From: an uncultured Flavobacteriales bacterium
GTDB lineage: Bacteria > Bacteroidota > Bacteroidia > Flavobacteriales_D > CAJJDF01
Direction of reading: 5' to 3'
Assembly: GCA_938009745.1 (NCBI GenBank)
Contig: CALLII010000112.1
Coordinates: 1 to 36,967, forward strand
Length of the DNA stretch: 36,967 nucleotides
The notes beneath the pieces were generated by a model that worked only from the letters and a program-made list of their open reading frames with translations, did no database searches and had not been told where the DNA came from. This document shows positions 7,359 through 15,194 of this stretch, piece after piece. The position numbers and the translations under genes are program-made. Every line of letters starts with the position of its first letter. Position 1 is the first letter of the stretch.

Positions 7359-8210
7359 ATGAATAAAATTTTCCTGTGTATTCTTTTATTTGGATTTAGT
7401 GATTTTTATAGCCAAACTGATTCGTCAAAAAACATTGAGCCAATGTTTAAAAACGAATATTTAAATAAAGTTTTATACTATAATGAAAACTCAAGGTCTC
7501 ATCTTTTTTACTTTTCGTATGCATATGGTTATGCTCCAAAAAACAAAACGTTTGCAATGGGAGGAACTCAATACAGTATTGGATTAAATATTTCAAGAAT
7601 TTTTACCGACAAGTTTTTTTTAGGTATTACTTATAGTTTTGATGGCTCTATATCAAAACTATTTAGACAAAATCTATCGAATGAATTCGTCTCAGACTTT
7701 AATGATAATTTTAATGATAATCAATTAGATAATATTGAAGATTCAGCAAACGCTTCAACTTTATTTGGGGGAATTAACAAAGAAGAGAATTATACCATTG
7801 ACGGAAATGGATTTAACCTTTTTGGGGTTACAATTTCTCCTTTTCCAGATAGATTTGGAGGGTTAGCATTTAGTATGCTGTATGGTAAGGCAACTTATAT
7901 TTTTCATGGTTATCAAAATATCATTCCAAATTCAAATTCTAACCTTCAAGCTTTAAATCAGAAGTTAATTAGAATGGAATTTACTTGTAAGCCATATTTT
8001 ATCTTTAAAAAAGGGAAATTAGCCCCTTTTGACTATGATTTAAAAAACATATATAAGCTCATAACATTTAGTCTTTATGTAGAAAAAACTTCATTTGATG
8101 ATGCTGAATTTGGAGGAAACTCAATAGGTAAATTTGTAAACCAACCTTTTATTGATGAATATTCATCAGATTACCGTTTTGGGTTTAAATTAGGATTAGG
8201 ACTCTATTAA
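7359..8210 (+). CDS. Exported, probably outer-membrane protein of unknown function
   Basis: A 283-residue protein with a signal peptide ending FYSQ at about residue 19. The mature protein is rich in alternating aromatic and small residues (YFSYAYGYAP, YSIGLNISRIF, FFLGITYSFDG), and the extreme C-terminus is YRFGFKLGLGLY, with alternating aromatic residues ending in tyrosine, as in many outer-membrane beta-barrels. A low-complexity stretch of FNDNFNDNQLDN type lies near residue 115. No family recognised. It stands alone between the T9SS cargo gene upstream and a convergent gene downstream. Confidence 0.65.
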   Translation: MNKIFLCILLFGFSDFYSQTDSSKNIEPMFKNEYLNKVLYYNENSRSHLFYFSYAYGYAPKNKTFAMGGTQYSIGLNISRIFTDKFFLGITYSFDGSISKLFRQNLSNEFVSDFNDNFNDNQLDNIEDSANASTLFGGINKEENYTIDGNGFNLFGVTISPFPDRFGGLAFSMLYGKATYIFHGYQNIIPNSNSNLQALNQKLIRMEFTCKPYFIFKKGKLAPFDYDLKNIYKLITFSLYVEKTSFDDAEFGGNSIGKFVNQPFIDEYSSDYRFGFKLGLGLY

Positions 8211-8246
8211 GGAGTAGAATTTACCAAATGGTATCGATCAAAAATA

Positions 8247-8276
8247 AATCTCTGTAAGCCTAAACTCACAGAGATT
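8247..8276. terminator. Bidirectional hairpin between convergent genes
   Basis: AATCTCTGT (8247-8255... left arm) and ACAGAGATT (8268-8276) form a perfect 9-bp stem with a 12-base loop. It sits between the plus gene ending at 8210 and the minus gene ending at 8302, the expected place for a shared terminator, although no long T run follows. Confidence 0.55.
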
Positions 8277-8301
8277 CAAATTATAAAAATAATCTTAGTT
8301 A

Positions 8302-9369
8302 TTAATTAACCACTATCTTCTTAATTGCACTTTGTCCATTAGAAGTGAATCTTGCAGTGTAAATACCGCTAGTTAAGTTATTTAATTCCACAGTGTTTTT
8401 AGCACTATTTAAACTTGAAGAGTACACTAGCTTTCCATTTACATTAAACACATCCACATTAGTATTAACAGGAGTTTCAACTGTAAATATTCCATTGTTA
8501 GGATTTGGGTAAACACTAATTAACTTATCAAAATCTATCTCATCAGTTGATAGTAAAGAACAAATTCCAGATGGGACTTCAGAATCTCTAATTACCTCTC
8601 CTATTTTAATACCATTTCTAAATTCTTCACATTTTACAGACATTACGTATATTCCCAAGAGTGGTGCTAATCCTGTTACTATTCCTGTTGAGCTATTAAT
8701 AGTTAAAGAACCTCCAGCACCTAAAGGGCTAAATAAACTATAACCGAGCTTATAAGTTAAAGTTGAAAAAGGCTTACTTCCCCCAGTTGATGAGATATCG
8801 TAAGGGCTAACTAGTGAATAAACTAAACTATCTCCGTCTGGGTCAACACAAGAAAAATCAAGATTTATAGGGACACCAACACATAAACCCACTGTAGAAG
8901 GATAACCAACAAAGCTCGGGCTAGAGTTACCTCCAGTAATTGCAGGGTCTGGAATATCACAGGTCCAAATATAGCTATCGGCATCATGATTTAGAATAGT
9001 TAAAGCTCTACAACAGTGACTCCATGAAACATAATAACCATTTGGGTTATTAGCAAGAGAAATTGTATCTACATAAGTATAATCTTCAATACAAGTTATT
9101 AGAGAACCTCCTGCAATAAAAGTTATCATAGTATCTATAAATGCAGTGGAAGAACTTATTTGCAAATTTGTCCCTTTGTCATATATTTTATAATTTGAAA
9201 TTATTTGTGGAGCTGGAATTCCATTACAATATCGGATTAAGCGAAAGACTACTCTAAATTGATTTGGACCAATCTGTTCAACTTTGGTATCTCCACCAAC
9301 AATGTGGGTACTTTTTGCATTAAAAGAAAATAGTGAAATAAGCAGGGCGAATAGTAATATTTTTTTCAT
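8302..9369 (-). CDS. Secreted protein with T9SS type A sorting domain
   Basis: A 355-residue protein with a signal peptide (MKKILLFALLISLFSFNAKS). The mature protein starts THIVGGDTKVEQIG and contains FRLIRYCNG, SWSHCCRA and the phrase CVDPDGDSLVYSLVSPYD, a module that recurs at the N-terminus of many large Bacteroidota surface proteins and probably forms Ig-like or cadherin-like beta domains stabilised by disulfides. The C-terminal 75 residues are a Por secretion tail with VYPNPNNGIFTVE and LTSGIYTARF. The function beyond surface display is unknown. It is a stand-alone gene. Confidence 0.85.
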   Translation of the reverse strand: MKKILLFALLISLFSFNAKSTHIVGGDTKVEQIGPNQFRVVFRLIRYCNGIPAPQIISNYKIYDKGTNLQISSSTAFIDTMITFIAGGSLITCIEDYTYVDTISLANNPNGYYVSWSHCCRALTILNHDADSYIWTCDIPDPAITGGNSSPSFVGYPSTVGLCVGVPINLDFSCVDPDGDSLVYSLVSPYDISSTGGSKPFSTLTYKLGYSLFSPLGAGGSLTINSSTGIVTGLAPLLGIYVMSVKCEEFRNGIKIGEVIRDSEVPSGICSLLSTDEIDFDKLISVYPNPNNGIFTVETPVNTNVDVFNVNGKLVYSSSLNSAKNTVELNNLTSGIYTARFTSNGQSAIKKIVVN

Positions 9370-9603
9370 AATAAATTGTTTTTGTTTAGGGTATAAAAAT
9401 CGGGGAAAATAAATAGAGAAAAAGTAATGAAAATCGATTCAGCTGATTGTTATATAAAAGAAATTAATTTCTCATTCTCTTACTATATAACGGTTGCATT
9501 TTTTCAATGGTTGGCTCATACCCTAGAAATAGCTTAAAACTATAACAGAACTAAAATTCAAAAATCTTAACCATAACAGGAGATGTAAGACTGAAAAATG
9601 CAT
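9370..9603. other. Intergenic stretch with nested inverted repeats
   Basis: About 290 bases separate the genes ending at 9369 and 9666. No ORF of note or RNA gene is seen. GTTATATA at 9449-9456 and TATATAAC at 9484-9491 are inverted repeats enclosing the 12-base palindrome GAAATTAATTTC at 9460-9471; their role is unclear. The distal part holds the terminator of the minus-strand gene. Confidence 0.4.
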
Positions 9604-9634
9604 AAAAAAAACTCCAAAAAAAAATTCTTGGAGT
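9604..9634 (-). terminator. Intrinsic terminator of the 9666-10934 gene
   Basis: Read on the minus strand, ACTCCAA and TTGGAGT pair over a 10-base AT-rich loop and are followed by a run of seven to eight T (9604-9610). It lies 32 bases past the stop codon. Confidence 0.75.
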
Positions 9635-9665
9635 CTCTAAAGATTCATGCTTTAATCGAAAAAAA

Positions 9666-10934
9666 TCAAGTCTTTCTCTTCTTTTTCTTTGCTGCAGGAA
9701 ACAAAATATTATTCAAAATCAACCTGTAGCCAGGTGAATTTGGATGTAGGTTTAAATCTGTTGGTGGATCCCCTACTCTATGTTGATAATCCTCTGGATC
9801 GTGTCCTCCATAAAAAGTCCATCTACCCTCACCAAGTTCCCCACTCATATAACGAACAGTTCCCATGGCTTTCGTTTCTCCCATTATGGTTACACTTGAC
9901 TTGATGTATTCTTTTCTAAAATCAGTTGTTTGCCCCATAAAACCCTGAACTACTGAGGTATGATTTTGACACAACATAGTTGGTACAATGTCCCATTTTG
10001 CTGAAAACTCAAACAAGTTAAATATATCTTGATTTTGTGGTACTCTTTGTTTAAATCTCATACTTGTTCCATCTATTGATGAAAACTCATATTGTAATGG
10101 ATTTGTAACTAATTGAAAGTCTTTAAAGGCAAGTGTTTGTGAAAAATCAAGTTTAGATTGTGCCTGCCTATCAGCAGCATCACCATCAAACATAGATGCA
10201 CAAATATCTGTATTTTGTGCAGCTAAAGAAATGTCATAAGAATCTGTTCCCGAACACATTGTGAACAAAAACCCTCCTCCTGCTATAAACTCTTTTATTC
10301 GAGTTGATACCCCAAGTTTTAATTCCGATACTTTACTAAATCCTAAACTTGTTGCGCTTGCTTCTGCGTCTCTTTGTTGTTTTTGATACCAAGCTGCATT
10401 CTTATAAGCAGCATAAAATTTCCCATATTGCCCAGTAAAATCTTCATGGTGCAAGTGAAGCCAATCATATTTTGGTAGTACCATATTGATAATTGCTGAA
10501 TCATAGATTTTATCGTAAGGAATCTCTGCATACTCCAAAACCATAGTAACCGCATCATCCCAAGGCATTTTTCCTGTGGGAGTATAAACAGCAATTTTTG
10601 GTGCCGTTTCTAATTTTACAACTTCTTGGTTTACCTCTGGATCAGCTATTGCATTTTTGATTGAACTTGCTTGTACATCTGCAATTAGTTCATAGGAAAC
10701 TCCTCTAATCACACATTCCTTTTCAATGTCTTTATAGTATTTTATTAAAAAACTTCCTCCACGATAATTCAATAACCATTCCAACTCAATGTCATTTTGC
10801 AACACCCAAAAAGCTATTCCGTAGGCTTTTAAATGATTAGTTTGTTTCCCTTCATCCATTGGAATTAATAGATAAGACGAATAACCAATTTTTATAAAAA
10901 GACTTAGGACAAGAAGTAAAACAATTTTTTTCAT
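9666..10934 (-). CDS. Conserved secreted protein, often labelled asparagine synthetase B
   Basis: A 422-residue protein with a signal peptide (MKKIVLLLVLSLFIKIGYSS). Characteristic stretches are LLIPMDEGKQTNHLKAYGIAF, LNYRGGSFLI, DWLHLHHEDFTGQYGKFY, GGGFLFTMCSGTD, PTMLCQNHTSVVQGFMGQTT, FYGGHDPEDYQHRVGDP and a basic tail. From memory this matches a family widespread in Bacteroidota that automatic annotation calls asparagine synthetase B. The exported location and the lack of an N-terminal catalytic Cys2 or of the ATP-pyrophosphatase motif of AsnB argue against that activity. The GGGFLF-x-MCS turn resembles the nucleophile elbow of class I glutamine-amidotransferase-like folds, which is inference. 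It lies downstream of dnaB, with a 75-bp gap. Confidence 0.75.
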   Translation of the reverse strand: MKKIVLLLVLSLFIKIGYSSYLLIPMDEGKQTNHLKAYGIAFWVLQNDIELEWLLNYRGGSFLIKYYKDIEKECVIRGVSYELIADVQASSIKNAIADPEVNQEVVKLETAPKIAVYTPTGKMPWDDAVTMVLEYAEIPYDKIYDSAIINMVLPKYDWLHLHHEDFTGQYGKFYAAYKNAAWYQKQQRDAEASATSLGFSKVSELKLGVSTRIKEFIAGGGFLFTMCSGTDSYDISLAAQNTDICASMFDGDAADRQAQSKLDFSQTLAFKDFQLVTNPLQYEFSSIDGTSMRFKQRVPQNQDIFNLFEFSAKWDIVPTMLCQNHTSVVQGFMGQTTDFRKEYIKSSVTIMGETKAMGTVRYMSGELGEGRWTFYGGHDPEDYQHRVGDPPTDLNLHPNSPGYRLILNNILFPAAKKKKRKT

Positions 10935-11009
10935 AAAAGTATGCTACAGGTTTTAGACTTAAAGATAATGAATAATTGTTCGCTTTGTAAACGAGATTAT
11001 TAGATAATG

Positions 11010-12566
11010 TTAAAACGGGCTGTCATCATCCATATCAGATGCAAAATCATCATCATCAGAATCATCCCAACCTTTACTTTGCATGGTCATTGTTCCGCCA
11101 GCACTTGAATCAAATTCGTCATTTGGTGTAATAGTACCTCCACCATCATCAAATGAATCTAGGTTTTCGAACTTAGCGAACTGACCTACAAACCTAAGTT
11201 TAACAGTCTCTAAAGAACCGTTTCTGTGTTTTGCAATGATAAACTCCCCTATTCCTTCAAGGGAATCACCAGTAATTTCATCAGTGGTTAATCCGTAATA
11301 TTCAGGTCGGTAAATAAATGATACTATATCTGCATCTTGCTCAATTGCTCCTGATTCTCTCAAATCTGATAGCATTGGTTTTTTATCTCCTCCTCTAGTT
11401 TCTACCGAACGACTTAATTGTGATAGTGCAATAATTGGCACTTCCAATTCTTTAGCAACCGTTTTAATCGAACGGGAAATAAAACTAATTTCCTGCTCAC
11501 GGTTTCCTTTTCCTTCACCTCCACCAGTCATCAACTGCAAGTAATCAATTACAATTAACTTGATATCATGTTGGGCTTTAAGCCTTCTACATTTTGCTCT
11601 AAATTCAAATACAGAAAGAGCTGGCGTATCATCAATAAAGAAAGGAGCCTCAGATAATTTTCCAATTCTTGCGTGCAATTGCTGAAATTCGTGTGGCTCT
11701 AAATTTCCTTTTCTTAATTTTTCTGCTGGAATTTCTGTTTCTCCAGAAATCAAACGATTTACCAATTGTACCGAACTCATCTCCAAAGAGAATATCGCAA
11801 CAGCTTGGTTAAACTGAACAGCTGCATTACGCGCCATTGATACAACAAAGGCTGTTTTTCCCATCCCTGGACGAGCAGCAATTACAATCATGTCTGATTT
11901 TTGCCAACCCGAAGTAACTCTATCCAATGCAGTAAATCCAGTAGGAACTCCACTTACTCCATCTTCGTGATCTTGAGCATTTTCAATTTCTTCAATTGCA
12001 TGCTGCATCACTTTGTCAATCTTCTCGTAACTCTTACTTAAATTACCTTCAGCTACCTGAAACAAGCTACTCTCGGCTTTATCTAATAAATCGAATACAT
12101 CAGTAGTTTCATCATAAGCTGATTTAATCGTATCGGATGAAATTCTAATTAATTCTCTTTGGATAAATTTTTGTGCAATTATTCTTGCATGGTGCTCTAC
12201 ATTTGCTGCAGAAGCAATTCTGTTAGTAAGTTGAGAGATATAATAAGCTCCACCTACATATTCTAATTCACCCCTATTTCTTAGTTCTTGTGTTACAGTT
12301 AAAATATCAATTGGCTGACTATTACCAAACAAAGAGTGAATAGTATCGTATATTTTTTGATGTTGATCTTTGTAAAAACTCTCAGGACTTAATACATCAA
12401 TAACATCATTAACTGCATTTTTTTCGAGCATTAATGCCCCCAAAACTGCTTCTTCAAAGTCTACTGCTTGAGGAGGAATTCTACCTGAGTCTTGAAAAAA
12501 AGGGGAAGCCTTTTTTTTAGTTGCCATTCTTGTGATTGGATCGTTATCAGGTAAATTGTTACTCAT
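11010..12566 (-). CDS. dnaB: Replicative DNA helicase DnaB
   Basis: A 518-residue hexameric helicase that unwinds DNA at the replication fork. I start at the ATG at 12566; the codon before it is an in-frame TTG. The N-terminal DnaB domain (about residues 30-135, PPQAVDFEEAVLGALML) is followed by the RecA-like motor with Walker A ARPGMGKT at about 231-238, LIVIDYLQLM (Walker B), and RSVETRGGDKKPMLSDLRESG before AIEQDADIV. No intein interrupts the motor motifs. The C-terminus is a long acidic tail rich in Asp and Ser (DDSDDDDFASDMDDD), common in Bacteroidota DnaB. It is divergent from the mntR-like gene. Confidence 0.97.
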   Translation of the reverse strand: MSNNLPDNDPITRMATKKKASPFFQDSGRIPPQAVDFEEAVLGALMLEKNAVNDVIDVLSPESFYKDQHQKIYDTIHSLFGNSQPIDILTVTQELRNRGELEYVGGAYYISQLTNRIASAANVEHHARIIAQKFIQRELIRISSDTIKSAYDETTDVFDLLDKAESSLFQVAEGNLSKSYEKIDKVMQHAIEEIENAQDHEDGVSGVPTGFTALDRVTSGWQKSDMIVIAARPGMGKTAFVVSMARNAAVQFNQAVAIFSLEMSSVQLVNRLISGETEIPAEKLRKGNLEPHEFQQLHARIGKLSEAPFFIDDTPALSVFEFRAKCRRLKAQHDIKLIVIDYLQLMTGGGEGKGNREQEISFISRSIKTVAKELEVPIIALSQLSRSVETRGGDKKPMLSDLRESGAIEQDADIVSFIYRPEYYGLTTDEITGDSLEGIGEFIIAKHRNGSLETVKLRFVGQFAKFENLDSFDDGGGTITPNDEFDSSAGGTMTMQSKGWDDSDDDDFASDMDDDSPF

Positions 12567-12648
12567 CAATAATTTAGTTTAAACTGTATGTTCAATATAC
12601 GCTTAATAAACGTAAGTATTCTCTATTTCTTGCCTTTAAAAAGGGTAA

Positions 12649-12656
12649 CAAATATA
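12649..12656 (-). promoter_or_regulatory. -7 element of the dnaB promoter
   Basis: TATATTTG on the minus strand, 82 bp upstream of the dnaB ATG. No clear -33 TTTG is seen at the usual spacing. It implies a leader of about 75 bases. Confidence 0.45.
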
Positions 12657-12688
12657 GCTTGATTAGTTCGGTTTTTTACCACTAGTAA

Positions 12689-12712
12689 ACTAAAAAAGTT
12701 ACTAAAAAAGTT
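12689..12712. repeat. Tandem 12-bp repeat in the dnaB/mntR divergent region
   Basis: Two contiguous copies of ACTAAAAAAGTT, each carrying AACT/AGTT ends. The palindrome AACAATTGTT follows at 12717-12726. They lie between the two divergent promoters; function unknown. Confidence 0.5.
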
Positions 12713-12758
12713 TATTAACAATTGTTGGTAACCTTAGAATTATTCCATTTACAAAACA

Positions 12759-12784
12759 ATATTTTTAGACAAGTCTAAAAATAT
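12759..12784 (+). promoter_or_regulatory. Operator palindrome of the metal regulator
   Basis: Perfect 12-base arms, ATATTTTTAGAC and GTCTAAAAATAT, separated by AA. It has the size and the TTTAGAC core type of DtxR/MntR-family operators and lies just upstream of the gene for such a regulator, so it should mediate metal-dependent autoregulation of the 12800-15085 genes. Confidence 0.75.
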
Positions 12785-12787
12785 ATT

Positions 12788-12795
12788 TATATTTG
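12788..12795 (+). promoter_or_regulatory. -7 element of mntR, probable leaderless start
   Basis: TATATTTG begins 4 bp after the operator and ends 4 bp before the ATG at 12800. With the usual 4-7 bp distance to the transcription start, the mRNA would begin at or next to the start codon. Confidence 0.55.
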
Positions 12796-12799
12796 CATA

Positions 12800-13462
12800 A
12801 TGAGTTATACTAAAACAGAAGAAAATTACCTAAAAGCCATTTATGGTTTAGAAAGTAAGTTTGGCAAATCAGTTAGTACCAATAAGTTGGCTAACAAACT
12901 GGAAACCAAAGCTTCTTCTGTAACAGATATGGTTAAAAAATTAGCTAAAAAAGAGCTCATCACCTACAAAAAATACCAAGGAGTTTCTCTTACTAAATGT
13001 GGGAAAGAGATTGCTATCAATATTATTCGTAACCATAGAATTTGGGAAGTTTTTTTGGTAGAGAAGCTTGGATACAAATGGGACGAAGTTCATGAAATAG
13101 CTGAACAACTGGAACATATCAAATCCGAAGAGTTGGTAGATAGGTTAGATGATTTTTTAGAACACCCTTCATTTGATCCTCACGGGGATCCTATTCCAGA
13201 TAAAAAAGGAAATATTCCTACTCGTAAAGAAGCCATTCAATTGAACGAATTAGCGATTGGCGAAGAAGGAATAATTGTAGGAGTAAAAAACACTAATAAT
13301 GAATTCCTTCAATACTTAGAGGAAATGAACCTGACTTTAGGAAAAAAAATTAAGGTTGAAAAGGTATTTGATTTTGATAAATCAAAAATTATAAAAACAG
13401 AAAAGAAAAAAGTAACTATCTCGAAAGAAGTTAGTTCCAATTTAATTATAGAAAAAAGCTAG
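12800..13462 (+). CDS. Metal-dependent transcriptional regulator, DtxR/MntR family
   Basis: A 220-residue repressor that binds DNA when loaded with Mn(II) or Fe(II). The N-terminal winged helix covers residues 1-65 (YTKTEENYLKAIYGLE, then STNKLANKLETKASSVTDMV as recognition helix). The dimerisation and metal-binding domain runs to about 140, with the ligand-rich HEIAEQLEHIKSEELVDRL and LEHPSFDPHGDPIP. A C-terminal FeoA/SH3-like domain (about 148-215) follows. This three-domain build is DtxR/IdeR-like in length but close to Bacteroidota MntR by sequence; which metal it senses cannot be read off. It is followed after 26 bp by a ZIP transporter gene, its likely target. Confidence 0.9.
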   Translation: MSYTKTEENYLKAIYGLESKFGKSVSTNKLANKLETKASSVTDMVKKLAKKELITYKKYQGVSLTKCGKEIAINIIRNHRIWEVFLVEKLGYKWDEVHEIAEQLEHIKSEELVDRLDDFLEHPSFDPHGDPIPDKKGNIPTRKEAIQLNELAIGEEGIIVGVKNTNNEFLQYLEEMNLTLGKKIKVEKVFDFDKSKIIKTEKKKVTISKEVSSNLIIEKS

Positions 13463-13488
13463 TAACTAGCAGTTAAAAAACTATCAAT

Positions 13489-14337
13489 ATGAAAGAAATA
13501 ATACAATGGTTTGAGTCTGTAGATCCTGTATGGGCTGCATTTGCAGCAACATCTTTTACTTGGTTTGCCACAGCAGCTGGAGCTTCTCTAGTGTTCTTTT
13601 TTAAATCACTGAATAGAGCAGTTTTAGATATTGCCTTAGGATTTACTGGAGGTGTTATGGTAGCAGCAAGTGTGTGGAGTTTAATAATGCCAGCACTAGA
13701 AATGAGTGAAGGAACAGGATTTGATAAAGTTGGACCAACAGTTATTGGATTCTTATTAGGAGCGTTATTTATTTTTGCTTTAGATAAATTGATACCTCAC
13801 ATTCACCTTAATTACGAAAAAGTATCTGAGGCTGAAGGACCAAAAACCAAGATGAACAAAACATTATTACTTGTAATGGCAATAACGCTTCATAATATTC
13901 CTGAAGGATTAGCTGTAGGTGTTTTGTTTGGAGGAGTTGCAAGTGGAGTTGAAGGAGCAACAATTGGAGGTGCAGTTGCTTTAGCTTTAGCCATGGCAAT
14001 TCAAAACTTCCCAGAAGGATTTGCAGTATCTATGCCACTTAGAAGACAAGGAATGAAAAGAGGAAAGAGTTTTTGGTACGGACAATTATCTGCCATTGTA
14101 GAGCCGATTTTTGGAGTTTTAGGAGCAGTAGCCGTTTTAACTTTTACTCCACTCCTGCCATATGCGTTAGCATTTGCAGCAGGGGCAATGATTTTTGTAG
14201 TTGTTGAAGAAGTAATACCAGAAACCCAAAGAGATAAATATACCGATCATGCCACACTTGGTTTTATAGGAGGTTTCCTTGTAATGATGGTACTTGATGT
14301 AGTACTTGAAGATGTATTCGCACAATTAGTCGTATAA
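13489..14337 (+). CDS. ZIP-family divalent metal transporter
   Basis: A 282-residue inner-membrane protein with about eight hydrophobic segments. The family's metal-site helices are obvious: HNIPEGLAVGVLFGG (TM4) and QNFPEGFAVSMPLR (TM5), separated by a Gly/Ala-rich segment; a histidine-containing loop HIHLNYEK precedes them. Bacterial ZIPs move Zn, Mn, Fe or Cd into the cytoplasm. It sits between a DtxR/MntR-type regulator and an outer-membrane protein, which suggests a metal-repressed uptake operon. The length and GG-rich start put it nearer the GufA-like branch than to ZupT. Confidence 0.9.
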   Translation: MKEIIQWFESVDPVWAAFAATSFTWFATAAGASLVFFFKSLNRAVLDIALGFTGGVMVAASVWSLIMPALEMSEGTGFDKVGPTVIGFLLGALFIFALDKLIPHIHLNYEKVSEAEGPKTKMNKTLLLVMAITLHNIPEGLAVGVLFGGVASGVEGATIGGAVALALAMAIQNFPEGFAVSMPLRRQGMKRGKSFWYGQLSAIVEPIFGVLGAVAVLTFTPLLPYALAFAAGAMIFVVVEEVIPETQRDKYTDHATLGFIGGFLVMMVLDVVLEDVFAQLVV

Positions 14338-14347
14338 AAAAATAACT

Positions 14348-15085
14348 ATGAAAAATTTAACAATCTTATTTATCCTATTTTCTACTCTTTCTTACAGTCA
14401 ACAAATTGATACGGACAGACCAGATCAAACTGAAAGTTCTTCGATTATTCCTCACAAAAGCTTTCAGATTGAAAGCGGATTTTTAATTGAATTTGATGAA
14501 ATGAATACTTCGTTTGGAACAACTTCAAGTACTTTACCTACAACATTATTTAGGTATGGATTATTAGATTGGTTAGAATTAAGATTAGTAACTGAATACT
14601 CTTGGACAAAATCTGGAAACTTCAGGTTACAAGGAATGAATGATTTACAGTTAGGAGCTAAAATACAACTCTTAAAAAAAGAGACTATAAATACCGAAAT
14701 TGCATTTATGTCTCATGTTATTGTGCCTTCTGGAACAAGAAATTATTCTGCTAGATATGGTACAATTAATCGTTTTTTAATTTCTCATCAGATAAACGAA
14801 AATGTGAATTTAGGTTATAACATAGGTTGGGATTACTTTGGATCTGGAATAGGAAATTTCACTTATACAGTTGCTCTAGGAACATCTGTAGGTGATCGAT
14901 TTGGATTTTTTATTGAGCCATTTGGAGAAATATTTGAATTTCAAGATCTTATTGCAAGTTTTGATGCTGGAATTACCTATTTAATTACTGATAAATTACA
15001 AGCCGATTTCTATTTTGGAACGGGGCTTAACCACAAGAATAATTTCATGGGAGGTGGTTTAAGTTGGTTGATTTTAGATAAATAA
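14348..15085 (+). CDS. Outer-membrane transporter-like protein (MetA-phenol-degradation family type)
   Basis: A 245-residue protein with a signal peptide ending LSYSQ at about residue 18. The mature N-terminus IDTDRPDQTESSSIIPHKSF is characteristic of the PF13557-type outer-membrane family, in Bacteroidota usually named simply transporter. The rest is beta-barrel-like (FQIESGFLIEF, LELRLVTEYSW, NVNLGYNIGWDYFG). It begins 10 bp after the ZIP gene, so the two are almost surely co-transcribed and it may serve as the outer-membrane route for the same metal; that is inference from position. Confidence 0.75.
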   Translation: MKNLTILFILFSTLSYSQQIDTDRPDQTESSSIIPHKSFQIESGFLIEFDEMNTSFGTTSSTLPTTLFRYGLLDWLELRLVTEYSWTKSGNFRLQGMNDLQLGAKIQLLKKETINTEIAFMSHVIVPSGTRNYSARYGTINRFLISHQINENVNLGYNIGWDYFGSGIGNFTYTVALGTSVGDRFGFFIEPFGEIFEFQDLIASFDAGITYLITDKLQADFYFGTGLNHKNNFMGGGLSWLILDK

Positions 15086-15094
15086 TCTATTAAA

Positions 15095-15117
15095 AAACAA
15101 GACCTAATAACTTGTTT
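15095..15117 (+). terminator. Hairpin after the metal operon
   Basis: AAACAAG and CTTGTTT form a 7-bp stem over a 9-base loop 9 bp past the stop codon. The T run is short, so this is a moderate terminator candidate. Confidence 0.45.
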
Positions 15118-15127
15118 AAAACTTCCC

Positions 15128-15145
15128 TTTACCTAAATAGGTAAA
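15128..15145 (+). promoter_or_regulatory. Perfect palindrome upstream of tal
   Basis: TTTACCTA and TAGGTAAA separated by AA, located at the expected -33 region of the promoter whose -7 box is at 15161. The arm-AA-arm design resembles the mntR operator, with a different core. It could be an operator for an unidentified regulator. Confidence 0.5.
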
Positions 15146-15160
15146 CTAACCCCTACTTGG

Positions 15161-15168
15161 TATTTTTG
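15161..15168 (+). promoter_or_regulatory. -7 element of the tal promoter
   Basis: TATTTTTG matches TAnnTTTG and lies 26 bp upstream of the ATG at 15195. Confidence 0.5.
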
Positions 15169-15194
15169 AGAAACAATAAATTACCAAACAAGCT

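Noticed and set aside
13458-13470. GCTAGTAACTAGC palindrome at the stop codon of the metal regulator gene
   Set aside because: Short and overlapping the coding end; no evidence that it is an operator or terminator.
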